A stretch of DNA of 61,121 nt from CAG-877 sp045125935 (GTDB taxonomy: Bacteria > Bacillota_I > Bacilli_A > RF39 > UBA660). Position numbers and translations under genes: made by a program. The notes beneath the pieces were generated by a model. The model was not told the DNA's origin. It saw nothing but the letters and a program-made list of their open reading frames with translations, and did not search any database. Position 1 is the first letter of the stretch. The number at the start of each line of letters is the position of its first letter. The stretch is from contig JBGVNW010000032.1 of NCBI GenBank assembly GCA_045125935.1, forward strand, positions 1 to 61,121. The letters run 5' to 3'. This document shows positions 1 to 9,226 of this stretch, in pieces.

Positions 1-144
1 AGTCATTTTGGAGCTTTCACCAATATTTTATACGAAAAAAAAGGAAAAATCCACTATTTTCATTATGTTTATCAATTAAAAATCTAATAAACATGGAATT
101 TAACCTTTCAAAGTGGAATTTACCTTTTCATTTAAGCAAAAAGC

Positions 145-555
145 TTATTTTTTATCTGGTGCTTGTAGTTTCTTTAAAACATCCTTTGTTACAGCAATTG
201 CTTTTTTTCTAACTTCTTCTGCAGCATCACGTAATACTGGAGTTCCTTTTTCAATAGCCAATTCAACTAAATCTTCTGCTTTTTCTTTTAATTGATTAGC
301 TTTTTCTTCAGCAATTTCTAATACTTTTTCTTTATCTAGGTCTTCTAACTCATCCTTGATTTCAGCTAGTTTTTTATCAAATTCTTCTTTAACTTCTTCA
401 GCATCAATCTCTTTGATTTTAGCCATTAAATCATCAAGTTTATCCTTCAAATCAGCTCTCATGTCACTACCTTTTTTAGGTGCAAACAAAAGTCCTAATC
501 CAGCTCCAAGAGCTGCTCCTGCAAAAAACTTTCCAAATCCATTCTTTCTACTCAT
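145..555 (-). CDS. YtxH-domain envelope-associated protein
   Basis: A 136-residue protein. Residues 8-30 form a Gly/Ala-rich hydrophobic segment ending in LLFAPKKG, the hallmark of the YtxH family (B. subtilis general-stress protein family). The rest is a long, charged Lys/Glu helix that is probably coiled coil. An AGGAGG-like ribosome site lies about 8 nt before the ATG at 555. The start overlaps the end of the DUF948 gene by 8 nt, so the two are translationally coupled; this pairing is common in Bacillota. Function is unknown beyond membrane-anchored stress/envelope association. The 144 bp to the left hold no gene I can support. Confidence 0.85.
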   Translation of the reverse strand: MSRKNGFGKFFAGAALGAGLGLLFAPKKGSDMRADLKDKLDDLMAKIKEIDAEEVKEEFDKKLAEIKDELEDLDKEKVLEIAEEKANQLKEKAEDLVELAIEKGTPVLRDAAEEVRKKAIAVTKDVLKKLQAPDKK

Positions 556-859
556 TTGTACTTTCCTCCTCTTTCGAAATTTTTTTCTTCTTTTTCTTTT
601 TACCTACAAGCTTATAAGCAAGACTAGCAAGTGCATTAACTATAGAATCACTAAATAATGCGATACTATCTGCGGTCTTATCAATTAATGCAAAAACACC
701 ATTAAGAGAATTAACTTTTCCTTCAACATTATCAACGATCCGGTCAACTTTCTTTAATGTTTGAATTAATTGCATCACTAATACAATTAAAACAATCAAT
801 AATATAATTCCAAAAGTATACAACAACACCGGCAAAACAATATCTAATACAGTATCCAT
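548..859 (-). CDS. DUF948 membrane protein
   Basis: One N-terminal membrane helix (about residues 5-30), then a heptad-like helical stretch (KKVDRIVDNVEGKVNSL) and a lysine-rich tail: the DUF948 layout. I chose the ATG at 859 because the GAGGAGG ribosome site sits just before it. An upstream TTG at 874 would place that site inside the gene. It overlaps the YtxH gene by 8 nt and follows the acidic protein gene by 15 nt, forming a small operon. No enzymatic role is known for the family. Confidence 0.85.
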   Translation of the reverse strand: MDTVLDIVLPVLLYTFGIILLIVLIVLVMQLIQTLKKVDRIVDNVEGKVNSLNGVFALIDKTADSIALFSDSIVNALASLAYKLVGKKKKKKKISKEEESTNE

Positions 860-874
860 AGCATTCCTCCTCAA

Positions 875-1942
875 CTATTCTTGTTCTTGATACATTGAAT
901 CAATAAGATCAAATAAGTTATCATCATCATCTAAAGATTCATCTTTTACTTCTACAATTTTTGGTTCATCATGAATCAAATTATCATCAAGAATAACTTC
1001 CTCTTTTTCTTCATAGCTATCTTTTACTCTTCTTCCACTAGCTTTCTTACTAGCATCAAGATAATCGACATTATATTCTAAACCTAAATCTTCAAAATAC
1101 TCAACTGCATCACCAACTGTAACATCCTTAACAGCGGGTTTTGAATCATCGGAACTCAAATCAACTAATAAATTAGAAGTTGTTTCAACCTCAAACGTTG
1201 GTTTAACAGAAGTTTTCTTTGGTTCTTCTACCGGTTCATCATTTGCTGCCCCAAAAGCTTTTTCTCTTATCTCGTCGACATTTAATTTTTCTTTAGCAAA
1301 ACTACTCGTAAATTTTACTTCACGTTTAGCAACAACATCATCTTTTTTATAGTTTTTATCTAAGATTCCATAAATAGGAGAAATGATTGGTGACGGTTTA
1401 AAATGTGTCTTTTCCTCAATTCTAGTTTCATAAGTACGATAATCACCAACTGTAGTCTTAGGAGATTCTATAGAACCATATGGTTGATTTGGAATTCTTC
1501 CATGATATAGATTCTCTTTGTCATTTTGATAAGGTCGAGATGCTGGAATAACTTCCTTTTCAATAACTTTAACAATCTGTGGTTCAACTTCATGTTGATA
1601 TCTTCTTGGTTGTTCTTCCATCGTAAAATCATTATCATCCATCATTCTAAATTGACGTCTTGAAGGAGTTACCTCTTCTTCTACAACAGGTTCTTCAACA
1701 TTAAAATCTTCTTCTTGAAGCACCTCTTCTTCTAACTCATCAACATAAGATTCCTTTTTCTCAGGTAAAACAACCTTTTTAGCTATTGGTTTTTCATCTC
1801 TATATTTATCTTTAATTTCTTCTCTTACAGTTTCTCTAGGTTTACTCTTCTTAGGAGCTTGCTTTGTTACCTTAGGTTTTTCCTCAACTTCTACATATTC
1901 TTCTTCAAAAAGAGCATTTTTAAGTTTATCAAATATACCCAT
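875..1942 (-). CDS. Acidic, largely disordered protein of unknown function
   Basis: 355 residues, very rich in Glu, Asp, Lys, Val and Pro, so mostly intrinsically disordered. The start MGIFDKLKNALF resembles the amphipathic membrane-binding N terminus of SepF-like division proteins, but no SepF core follows. A short ordered motif around residues 185-200 (SPIISPIYGILDKNYK) recurs, to my memory, in otherwise unalignable Bacillota hypotheticals. A clear AGAGGTGAG ribosome site precedes the ATG. It heads the DUF948-YtxH group. The N-terminal helix plus disordered linker suggests a membrane-tethered adaptor; this is inference only. Confidence 0.7.
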   Translation of the reverse strand: MGIFDKLKNALFEEEYVEVEEKPKVTKQAPKKSKPRETVREEIKDKYRDEKPIAKKVVLPEKKESYVDELEEEVLQEEDFNVEEPVVEEEVTPSRRQFRMMDDNDFTMEEQPRRYQHEVEPQIVKVIEKEVIPASRPYQNDKENLYHGRIPNQPYGSIESPKTTVGDYRTYETRIEEKTHFKPSPIISPIYGILDKNYKKDDVVAKREVKFTSSFAKEKLNVDEIREKAFGAANDEPVEEPKKTSVKPTFEVETTSNLLVDLSSDDSKPAVKDVTVGDAVEYFEDLGLEYNVDYLDASKKASGRRVKDSYEEKEEVILDDNLIHDEPKIVEVKDESLDDDDNLFDLIDSMYQEQE

Positions 1943-1960
1943 GAACTCACCTCTTTAAAT

Positions 1961-2620
1961 TTATTCATCATTAAGCTCTAACTGTTCTTGATCCTTAGCT
2001 TCCTTATATCCTGGGTCATACTTCTCAACAACATCTAGGAAGTCATCTTGCGTAGCCTCAGTTTCAAACAATGAAAAGGCCTCTTCAGCATAACTTAAAA
2101 TATTCTCTCCAACCAAACTATCCAAAACTTCATCATTATACTTAATAGATCTTAAAATATAACTCATATTATTCACAACTTTAACCAAATCATCTTTTTC
2201 GATTAAAGCTTGCATTCTACCATAATTAAATACATACTCAATATAATATTTACCATCAACTTCATTAATCTCAATATAGCCAGTTTTCTTTCTATAATTA
2301 AGTTTAGCTGAATAGTAAGCCTCTTCATTTTCTTCATATGTATTCTCGGCATCATGATAGTATCCAATAACATCTATAAATAAATAATATTTATTTTCAA
2401 ATCTATCTTTAAGTACTGCATTATATTCTTCTTTAGTTAAGAACTTTAATCCAGAAGGAACATAATAGTTATATCCTTCAAAATTAACATTAGTAATACT
2501 TACTTTTTCAGAAAGTAAAGTATCAATATTTTTATCGATATTTTCATTGTCTAATTTCTTTATACTACAACCAGTAACAGACAACAAAACTATAGAGAGT
2601 AAAACAATTATCTTCTTCAT
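1961..2620 (-). CDS. Putative lipoprotein
   Basis: 219 residues with a type II signal peptide (MKKIIVLLSIVLLSVTGC) and lipobox Cys at residue 18. The mature part is acidic and tyrosine-rich, with no catalytic motif I recognise. It ends in a charged tail (EQLELNDE). It lies 18 nt upstream of the acidic protein gene, in the same direction, with its own GTAGGTGA ribosome site. Probably an envelope lipoprotein of unknown role. Confidence 0.75.
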   Translation of the reverse strand: MKKIIVLLSIVLLSVTGCSIKKLDNENIDKNIDTLLSEKVSITNVNFEGYNYYVPSGLKFLTKEEYNAVLKDRFENKYYLFIDVIGYYHDAENTYEENEEAYYSAKLNYRKKTGYIEINEVDGKYYIEYVFNYGRMQALIEKDDLVKVVNNMSYILRSIKYNDEVLDSLVGENILSYAEEAFSLFETEATQDDFLDVVEKYDPGYKEAKDQEQLELNDE

Positions 2621-2680
2621 AGTTCACCTACTCTTAATACATTATACCAAATTTTTTGTAAATGTAAAAATATTTTCATA

Positions 2681-3328
2681 CTATTTACTATTTTGGACAC
2701 ATCTCTTTACCGCAACAACGGAATAGATTGGCATCCCCTTACTAGAAAATTTGTCTTCGTATTCAGTAGTTATTAATTCTATGTCATCTCTTTCATGTAA
2801 ATCAAATGAAATATCAGATAAAATATAACCATTCTCACTAAAACTCATCAATGAATAAATATATAAATCTCTATTATCAGTTCTCATGTATATTTCTCTA
2901 TCGGAAACAAAAATATTATCATACTTATCAAGAAAAACTTTACTAGAAAGTCTTCTCGAAGCATGTCGAACTTTAGGCCATGGATCTGAAAAATTTAAAT
3001 AGATTCTATCAATCTCATTTTTAAATACTTTATCGATATTATGAGCATCCATCCTAACAATAATTAAATTAGTAATTCCATCAGGTATTTTAGGTAAACA
3101 TCTTGCTACAATACTATCAAACTTTTCAATACCAATAAAATTAATATTAGGATATTTTAAAGCATTTTCAATTATAAACTTCCCTTTACCCATACCAATT
3201 TCTATATAAATAGGATTATCATTACCAAATATTTCTCTCCATTTACCTATATATTCTTCTGGATTTCTAATTAAATAATTAGAATTACTTAAAATTTCTT
3301 CTTTGTTTTTGACATTTCTTAGTCGCAT
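2681..3328 (-). CDS. trmB: tRNA (guanine46-N7)-methyltransferase
   Basis: 215 residues, the usual TrmB length. The SAM-binding motif IEIGMGKGKFI sits at about residues 41-51, followed by the acidic strand end FIGIEKFDS and the family signature NFSDPWPK near residue 112. TrmB uses SAM to form m7G46 in the variable loop of tRNAs. It is transcribed alone, divergent from the small coiled-coil gene. The GGTGGTGAT ribosome site supports the ATG at 3328. Confidence 0.95.
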   Translation of the reverse strand: MRLRNVKNKEEILSNSNYLIRNPEEYIGKWREIFGNDNPIYIEIGMGKGKFIIENALKYPNINFIGIEKFDSIVARCLPKIPDGITNLIIVRMDAHNIDKVFKNEIDRIYLNFSDPWPKVRHASRRLSSKVFLDKYDNIFVSDREIYMRTDNRDLYIYSLMSFSENGYILSDISFDLHERDDIELITTEYEDKFSSKGMPIYSVVAVKRCVQNSK

Positions 3329-3403
3329 AATAAATCACCACCTATATTTTATCACATAAAGTAATAGTTCGCATATAATAAAACGAAAGATGAGTTGATA
3401 CTA

Positions 3404-3583
3404 ATGAACAATATGCCATTTCCTTATATGCCACCATACCAACACACACAGATAATGAATGTTGAAGAGGAAATACGTATACTAAAACATGAAATAAAAA
3501 TCTTAAAAGAAAAAGTCCAGAAATTAGAAGGCAAAAATCAAAAAAACTATCTTCAAAAAGAAGAAGGAAAATATATGATGTGA
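3404..3583 (+). CDS. Small coiled-coil protein
   Basis: A 59-residue protein. The start is Met/Pro/Tyr-rich (MNNMPFPYMPPYQHTQ), followed by a heptad coiled coil (EEEIRILKHEIKILKEKVQKLEG). I take the ATG at 3404, which has a weak GATGAG site 9 nt upstream, rather than the TTG at 3395. It is immediately followed by an intrinsic terminator, so it is a monocistronic mini-gene. The layout resembles small coat or morphogenetic proteins of Bacillota, but no family is assigned. Confidence 0.6.
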   Translation: MNNMPFPYMPPYQHTQIMNVEEEIRILKHEIKILKEKVQKLEGKNQKNYLQKEEGKYMM

Positions 3584-3589
3584 AAAAAA

Positions 3590-3615
3590 CAAAGGAATAA
3601 CTTCCTTTTTTTTGT
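3590..3615 (+). terminator. Rho-independent terminator of the small coiled-coil gene
   Basis: AAAGGAA-TAAC-TTCCTTT hairpin running into eight T residues, directly after the stop codon. Confidence 0.85.
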
Positions 3616-3640
3616 GGAAAGCTACACTTTATGTTATACT
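3612..3640 (+). promoter_or_regulatory. Sigma-A-type promoter of the FemABX pair
   Basis: TTGTGG at 3612-3617, a 17-bp spacer, and TATACT at 3635-3640. An AGTGAGG ribosome site follows just before the ATG at 3668. Confidence 0.7.
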
Positions 3641-3667
3641 AACTATAGAAGAAAGTGAGGCAACAAT

Positions 3668-4984
3668 ATGCTAAAATTAAAAAATATTGATAAAGACATA
3701 TATGACAACTATGTAAAAGGTCATCCGACTAAGTCACATTTTCTACAATCTCATGCATGGGGAGAATTTGCTAAAGTTAAAAAAGGACTTACCCCATACT
3801 ATTTAGGTCTAGTAAATGAAAAAGACGAAATAGTTGCTGCTACTCTTCTATTGCAAAAAAATCTTCCACTTAATATGTGCTATTTCTATGCACCTCGTGG
3901 TTTTATAATAGATTATAAGAAAAAAGAGTTAGTAAAAACAATGACAAAAAAAGTAGTTGAATTTGCAAAAAATAAAAAAGCAATATTTGTCAAAATAGAT
4001 CCAGATATAATTAGAAAAAGTTATAATTATCAAAATAAAGAAAATGAATTAAATTATGATCCAAATGAAATTTTTAATACTTTAGAGGAAGTGGGCTTTA
4101 AACATCAAGGATTTACTAAAAACTTTGAGACAATGCAACCACGTTATTCTTTTAGAATTGATCTAACACAACCAATTGAAGATATAGAAGAACATTTTTC
4201 TAAAACGACAAAACAAAGAATCGCAAAGTCATTAAAATTAGAAACAGAAGTAACCATTGGAAACAAAAATGATATTAAAGAATTTTACCATTTAATGACA
4301 CTAACAGAAAATAGAAAAGACTTCATTTCGTACAATGAAGATTATTATGAAACATTATATGAAATATTCAATGGTAATGAAAACAGTAAAGCTACTTTAT
4401 TTTTAGGAAAAGTTCACATTAATAAAACAATCAAAAGTTTAGAAAAAAGCTTGAAAAAAATCAACGATCAAATATCAATTTTACCAATTGATAATTTAAG
4501 TAAAAGTGCTAAAACTAAATTAACCGAATTAACTAAACAAAAAGAAAATATCAATAAAGAAATTGAAAAATATAGAAACTATCGTCAAGAATATGGAACT
4601 GATTTAACATTAAGTGCTCATATGATTATTGAATATGGTGATAAAGCCTGGGTATTATACGCTGGAAACCATAATATCTTAAGTGAAACATATGTAAACT
4701 ACAATACATACTATGAACATATAAAATATTGCAAAGATAAAGGTCTAAAAATATATGACCAATTCGGTACTATTGGCGATATTTCTGAAGATAATCCAAG
4801 AATTGGTCTACATGAATTTAAAAAGAAATTTGGCGGCGATTATGTAGAGTTTCTAGGTGAATGGGATTATATAACAAATCCATTAATGTATTTTGTCTTT
4901 ACAAAGCTTGTTCCAATTTATCGTAACTTTGTAAAAAAGAGAAGTAAAAAGGAGCTTCAAAATGAAATTAACAACAATAACTAA
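3668..4984 (+). CDS. FemABX-family peptidoglycan peptidyltransferase, copy 1
   Basis: 438 residues. Members transfer amino acids from aminoacyl-tRNA to the lipid II stem peptide to build interpeptide bridges at the inner membrane face. Twin GNAT-like domains are visible: one from LQSHAWGEFAKV (residue about 27) through PRGFIIDY, and one ending with YDQFGTIGD...GLHEFKKKFGGDYVEFLGEWDY. They are split by a charged helical arm at about residues 255-310 (ESLKKIN...KEIEKYRNYR), the FemA coiled-coil insertion. The next gene is a paralogue overlapping it by 23 nt, so the two probably add successive residues. The amino acid added cannot be read from sequence. Confidence 0.92.
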   Translation: MLKLKNIDKDIYDNYVKGHPTKSHFLQSHAWGEFAKVKKGLTPYYLGLVNEKDEIVAATLLLQKNLPLNMCYFYAPRGFIIDYKKKELVKTMTKKVVEFAKNKKAIFVKIDPDIIRKSYNYQNKENELNYDPNEIFNTLEEVGFKHQGFTKNFETMQPRYSFRIDLTQPIEDIEEHFSKTTKQRIAKSLKLETEVTIGNKNDIKEFYHLMTLTENRKDFISYNEDYYETLYEIFNGNENSKATLFLGKVHINKTIKSLEKSLKKINDQISILPIDNLSKSAKTKLTELTKQKENINKEIEKYRNYRQEYGTDLTLSAHMIIEYGDKAWVLYAGNHNILSETYVNYNTYYEHIKYCKDKGLKIYDQFGTIGDISEDNPRIGLHEFKKKFGGDYVEFLGEWDYITNPLMYFVFTKLVPIYRNFVKKRSKKELQNEINNNN

Positions 4985-6266
4985 AGAAGAATTTAAAGAA
5001 TTTGCTGATGCAAATTCTCAAATAACATTTCATCAAACTGAAGAATGGGCAAATTTAAAAAAGAAAAACAACTGGAATAGTCACTATGTAGGACTAAAAA
5101 ATAAAAATAAGATTATTGCAGCTGCCCTACTACTATCTAAAGAATTACCATTTATAAAGAAAAATATGTTTTATTCTCCTAGAGGCTTTTTAATCGATTA
5201 TAATAATTTCGAATTATTAAAAGAATTCACTGAACAAATTAAAAAATATGTTAAGGAAAAGAACGGAATATTTATAAAAATAGATCCCTATGTAGAATAT
5301 CAAGAACATGATAACGATGGTAATATTGTAGAAAATGGTTTCAATAATAATATATGTGTTGAAAACTTAAAAAAACTAGGTTATAAACACTTTGGTTTTA
5401 ATTTAATGCAAGATACACTTCAACCTAGATGGATGCATGTTATTGAAACCAAAAATAAAACTTTAGATGATGTAATGAATGACATGGAATCTAAAACGAG
5501 ACAAATCCTACGTAAAAATGAAAAATGTGGAATCAAAACAAGAGAAATTACTCGCGATGAATTGCCAATTTTTAAAGATATCATGCAACATACCAGTGAT
5601 AGACGCGAATTTGTAGATAGACCACTATCTTATTATGAAAATATGTGGGATAATCTCTATGATTCTGGCATTTTAAAAATACTAATTGCTGAAATTGACT
5701 TCAACGAATATGAAAAAAATACGAAAGTTGAACTAAATGATAATAAAAATGAACTAAAAGATCGAATCAATAAGAAAGAAAAAAATCTTTTAAAAATGAA
5801 CGATAAAAAATATGAACAAAGTAATAAACTAAATGAAGAAGCAATTAAACGTTTAGAAAAACAACTAGAAAAAATTAAAGAACTAAAAAACGAACATGGA
5901 GAAAAAGTTGTTCTTGGTGGAATACTATTTCTAATTTATGGTAATGAAGTATTATCATTATATGGTGGCTCTGATGCTAAATTAATGCAATTTCAATCTG
6001 CATACACAGTTCACTTTGCTGGAATAAAATATGCCGTTGAAAATAACTACGCCAAATACAATTTTTATGGTATTACTGGTGATTTTAGAAAAGAAAATCC
6101 ACTATATGGACTATTCCTATTCAAAAAAAGTTTTGGAGGACATGTTTCGGAACTTATAGGAGAATTTGATTATATAATTTCACCATTTTGGTACAAAACA
6201 TATAATATAGCATTTTCACTATATCATGGAGTAAAAAATATAAAGAAAAAAATAACAAAAAAATAA
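4962..6266 (+). CDS. FemABX-family peptidoglycan peptidyltransferase, copy 2
   Basis: 434 residues with the same order of parts as its neighbour: FHQTEEWANLKKKNNWN, PRGFLIDY, IFIKIDPY, a long Lys/Glu coiled-coil arm (about residues 250-310), then YNFYGITGDF...GLFLFKKSFGGHVSELIGEFDY. A GGAG ribosome site lies inside the end of the first gene and the frames overlap, so expression is coupled. The C-terminal half differs enough from copy 1 that the two are old paralogues with probably distinct bridge positions. A convergent flippase gene faces it across a shared terminator. Confidence 0.92.
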   Translation: MKLTTITKEEFKEFADANSQITFHQTEEWANLKKKNNWNSHYVGLKNKNKIIAAALLLSKELPFIKKNMFYSPRGFLIDYNNFELLKEFTEQIKKYVKEKNGIFIKIDPYVEYQEHDNDGNIVENGFNNNICVENLKKLGYKHFGFNLMQDTLQPRWMHVIETKNKTLDDVMNDMESKTRQILRKNEKCGIKTREITRDELPIFKDIMQHTSDRREFVDRPLSYYENMWDNLYDSGILKILIAEIDFNEYEKNTKVELNDNKNELKDRINKKEKNLLKMNDKKYEQSNKLNEEAIKRLEKQLEKIKELKNEHGEKVVLGGILFLIYGNEVLSLYGGSDAKLMQFQSAYTVHFAGIKYAVENNYAKYNFYGITGDFRKENPLYGLFLFKKSFGGHVSELIGEFDYIISPFWYKTYNIAFSLYHGVKNIKKKITKK

Positions 6267-6290
6267 CGGTATTTCCGTTATTTTTTTTGA
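6263..6290. terminator. Shared bidirectional terminator
   Basis: AATAACGG-TATT-TCCGTTATT stem with T tracts on both strands. It serves the FemABX pair (+) and overlaps the last codons of the flippase gene (-). Confidence 0.8.
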
Positions 6291-7921
6291 CCAAATAAAT
6301 TATCAAGTTTATTACCAAATATTCGCTTAACCATACCACTTTTATAAGCAAAAATTAAATAAATTGCTCCACCTAATAATGTATAAATTAAAATTATAAA
6401 TATATTAATAAACCTAGTTGTAGAAACAATTGGAATAACAAATTTCATTAAAAACAAGACTATTACCATAACCATAGTTGAGGAAATAATATCCATTACA
6501 TTCTTAATAACGTCTTCATAATTAACTTGATATTTATAATACAATGTAACTAAACATATAATAAATGAAACTAAATAACCAATAATACTAGCAGTAATTA
6601 CACCATAATATGCAGGTAATCCAATCTTATAAAAAACAATAATTAAATTATTATTTAAAAGTAATTTCAGAAAAACACCTATAAATAAACTCCAAAATAC
6701 CATCTTATAATCCTTAAGAACTTGAACAATTGAAACCATTGCAGTAAAAAGTCCCATCATCAATCCAGAAAAAATAAAGAATGACAATACACTAGAACCA
6801 TATAAACTTTCTCCATAAAATAAAGTCCATATTGGTCTAGATAAAAAACTAATTCCAATTGCCATAGGCACTGTCAAAAATAGTAAAATATTTAATGACT
6901 GACATATTTTCTTATTTATATCTTTCTTATCTTTCTTTACAACACTCTGTGTCAAATTTGGTATCAAACTAACAATTACCCCTGTTGAAACAGACAATAA
7001 AATCATATTAAATTTATTGCTCCAAGTAGATAACATACTCATTATTGCTTCCGCATCACTAACACTAAACTTTGCATAATTAACTAATCCCTTTACAACA
7101 GTTGTCATATCAATATAATTGTAAAGTGACTTAAATACATCAATCATAATAAATGGAAGTGCATAAATAACAATCTTTTTAAATATTTGTCTATTAGTAA
7201 CTATTGGTTCATTAATAGGTCTAATACGTTCATTAAATTTCTTATTATTTTTTTTCTTCTTAACAATCAAATACAAACAAGAAACAATAGCTCCAACAGT
7301 TGCTCCAAAGACAGCAATAGCTACTGCAGTTGTAAGTGATAATTTAAATACATTAAGAGCCAAATAACTTCCAAGTACAATAACTAAAATCCTAACTATC
7401 TGTTCAATAACTTGAGATATTGAAGGCGGACTCATAAAACGATGACCTTCAAAATATCCTCTATAAATACTTAAAACAGGTACAACAAGAATAGCAGTCG
7501 AAATAACTCTAATCACAAATGTAACATCTTCAATTGAATTTCCACCTGTCAAATCACCAAGTATAGCCTTCGCAATCAAAGGGGCAAATAACATAAGTAT
7601 TAAAAAACAAATGAAACCAAGTATTAAAGCAATTCTTTTACCAATTTCAAACGCCCGTCTTTTAGCACTATAATAACCCAAAGTCTGATATTCTGAAACA
7701 ATTCTACTTATTGCTAAAGGTATTCCAGCTGAAGATAAAGACATAAATAACAAATAAATTGTATATGCATAACCATATAAAGCTCCACCAGCATCACCAA
7801 TTATACTATGAAAAGGAATAACATATAAAATACCTAAAATCTTAGTAATAACAATTCCTAAAGTAGTAATAAATGCACCCTTTACAAAACCATTTTTTAA
7901 CATAGTATGATCTTTTTTCAT
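6278..7921 (-). CDS. MurJ/SpoVB-like lipid flippase (MVF/MOP superfamily)
   Basis: 547 residues with about 14 hydrophobic helices. The N-terminal segment (KGAFITTLGIVITKILGILYVIPFHSIIGDAGGALYGYAYTIY) is typical of the YtgP/SpoVB branch that includes the B. subtilis MurJ functional homologue. Likely role: flipping lipid II or a related lipid-linked sugar. I start at the ATG at 7921 because GAGGAGAT lies 5 nt upstream; the ATG at 7945 has none. Position opposite the FemABX genes supports a wall-precursor role. It could instead move another polyprenyl-linked glycan. Confidence 0.85.
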   Translation of the reverse strand: MKKDHTMLKNGFVKGAFITTLGIVITKILGILYVIPFHSIIGDAGGALYGYAYTIYLLFMSLSSAGIPLAISRIVSEYQTLGYYSAKRRAFEIGKRIALILGFICFLILMLFAPLIAKAILGDLTGGNSIEDVTFVIRVISTAILVVPVLSIYRGYFEGHRFMSPPSISQVIEQIVRILVIVLGSYLALNVFKLSLTTAVAIAVFGATVGAIVSCLYLIVKKKKNNKKFNERIRPINEPIVTNRQIFKKIVIYALPFIMIDVFKSLYNYIDMTTVVKGLVNYAKFSVSDAEAIMSMLSTWSNKFNMILLSVSTGVIVSLIPNLTQSVVKKDKKDINKKICQSLNILLFLTVPMAIGISFLSRPIWTLFYGESLYGSSVLSFFIFSGLMMGLFTAMVSIVQVLKDYKMVFWSLFIGVFLKLLLNNNLIIVFYKIGLPAYYGVITASIIGYLVSFIICLVTLYYKYQVNYEDVIKNVMDIISSTMVMVIVLFLMKFVIPIVSTTRFINIFIILIYTLLGGAIYLIFAYKSGMVKRIFGNKLDNLFGQKK

Positions 7922-7969
7922 TGAACATCTCCTCATTATCATCATACCATAGAAAAACCAAAAAAGAAA

Positions 7970-8143
7970 TTACTCAGTATATACGACCATAGCTGAAAAA
8001 CAAAAAATCTGTTCCTCACTAAACACCCCAATACTTACCTGATATTTAATATCAATAACCTCTCCAGTCATATTAGCTAAAAAATTATTAATATCTTTTT
8101 CTAAATCATCTTCATCTTCTAAATCAAATATTTTAACTTTCAT
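7970..8143 (-). CDS. Cse60-like sporulation protein
   Basis: 57 residues. It begins MKVKIFDLEDEDDLEKDINNFL, followed by GEVIDIKYQV and ends EEQIFCFSAMVVYTE, matching the small Cse60 family known from B. subtilis as a sigma-E-dependent sporulation gene. The start at 8143 is preceded by GGTGAT; the longer frame adds hydrophobic residues that Cse60 proteins lack. Relatives also occur outside confirmed spore-formers, so it alone does not show sporulation. Confidence 0.75.
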   Translation of the reverse strand: MKVKIFDLEDEDDLEKDINNFLANMTGEVIDIKYQVSIGVFSEEQIFCFSAMVVYTE

Positions 8144-8192
8144 TTTTATCACCAAAATAATTATAAAATACTCTTTTTCCAAAAAGAGTCGA

Positions 8193-8228
8193 AAAAAGAA
8201 TGCTTATTCAGCATTCTTATTTTTCTTT
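8193..8228 (-). terminator. Terminator of the Fic gene
   Basis: AAGAATGCT-GAATA-AGCATTCTT on the minus strand followed by a T run. It overlaps the last codons of the Fic gene. Confidence 0.75.
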
Positions 8229-9133
8229 AAATCAGCAACTTTTTCTTTTACAACACCAGTTTCAATCTTAACATCATTTTCATCATCAGCAGCATATACT
8301 TCACTTCTTAAACGTTTATTAATATCTAATTCAACAATAGAATCACAAACTTTATAACGATAAAAGTTCTTTATATCAGTATAGTCACCATCATTATTAG
8401 CTTTGTTCATTGCTTTGTGATATTCAGTTCTTTCTTGTGCTCTAATATAAACAGGTGGAAGTCCAGCATCTTCTAATAATTTGTTGACAAAAGCACGAAC
8501 TGTACGACCATTTCCATCTCCAAATGGATGAACCTTTATTAACTGGCACCCAATAACAACACTAGCATCCAAATATTCCAATAACCAATCAGCATCACCA
8601 CTGTCTCGAATAAGAGGTGCTAACTCTACTAAATCTTGAATATCTTTATCAATTCTATTCAATTCATATCTAATCATAGACCATTCAGTAAGTTCTGTTC
8701 CAGTTCCAGGTAAATACACATCAAAACGTCTAAACTCACCGCCAAATTCAGGATGAGCAGTTGTTGAATATAATTTTTCATGTAACTCTTTCAATGTATA
8801 AACATTAAACATATAATCAATTTCATCAGAATGAATATATTCATACATTACACGAAGACCTTTAATTTCATCGATTTCATGAACACCTTCAAGTTTACTT
8901 TCCTCTTTAATATATCGAGATACAAAAGCATTTTTCAAACTTTCAAATGAAGCACGATCTGGATTCAAAGAATAATACATCTTAATTAATGTTGTTGGAA
9001 TAGTATTATCCTCACTATAAAGTTGTCTACGTTGCTTTCTTTGCTTATATCCCATAAACATCTCCTGAATAACAACACGCATATCAATTCCTGCATCATC
9101 AAAGATACTCAAAACAAGCTCCTTATTACTCAT
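8204..9133 (-). CDS. Fic-domain protein (predicted AMPylase/nucleotidyltransferase)
   Basis: 309 residues. The catalytic loop HPFGDGNGRTVRAF lies at about residues 200-213, a full HPFx[D/E]GNGRxxR match, with the preceding Fic flap (YLPGTGTELTEWSMI). Fic enzymes transfer AMP or another phosphate compound to target hydroxyls. The segment EESKLEG near residue 80 looks like the class II autoinhibitory motif [S/T]xxxE[G/N] but has Glu where Ser/Thr is expected, so self-inhibition is uncertain. The start at 9133 follows GAGGGGGG. No antitoxin-like partner gene is adjacent; the target is unknown. Confidence 0.88.
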   Translation of the reverse strand: MSNKELVLSIFDDAGIDMRVVIQEMFMGYKQRKQRRQLYSEDNTIPTTLIKMYYSLNPDRASFESLKNAFVSRYIKEESKLEGVHEIDEIKGLRVMYEYIHSDEIDYMFNVYTLKELHEKLYSTTAHPEFGGEFRRFDVYLPGTGTELTEWSMIRYELNRIDKDIQDLVELAPLIRDSGDADWLLEYLDASVVIGCQLIKVHPFGDGNGRTVRAFVNKLLEDAGLPPVYIRAQERTEYHKAMNKANNDGDYTDIKNFYRYKVCDSIVELDINKRLRSEVYAADDENDVKIETGVVKEKVADLKKNKNAE

Positions 9134-9226
9134 TTTATATCCCCCCTCAAAGATGAGTATGATTATACCATAAAATGCCATAAAAATCAAGCATAACAGA
9201 AGACAAGCCTCAAGCCTGTCTAATTG

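Noticed and set aside
8204..9133. Fic/antitoxin toxin pair
   Set aside because: Neither neighbour (Cse60-like, leuS) is an antitoxin, and the internal inhibitory motif is only partly matched.
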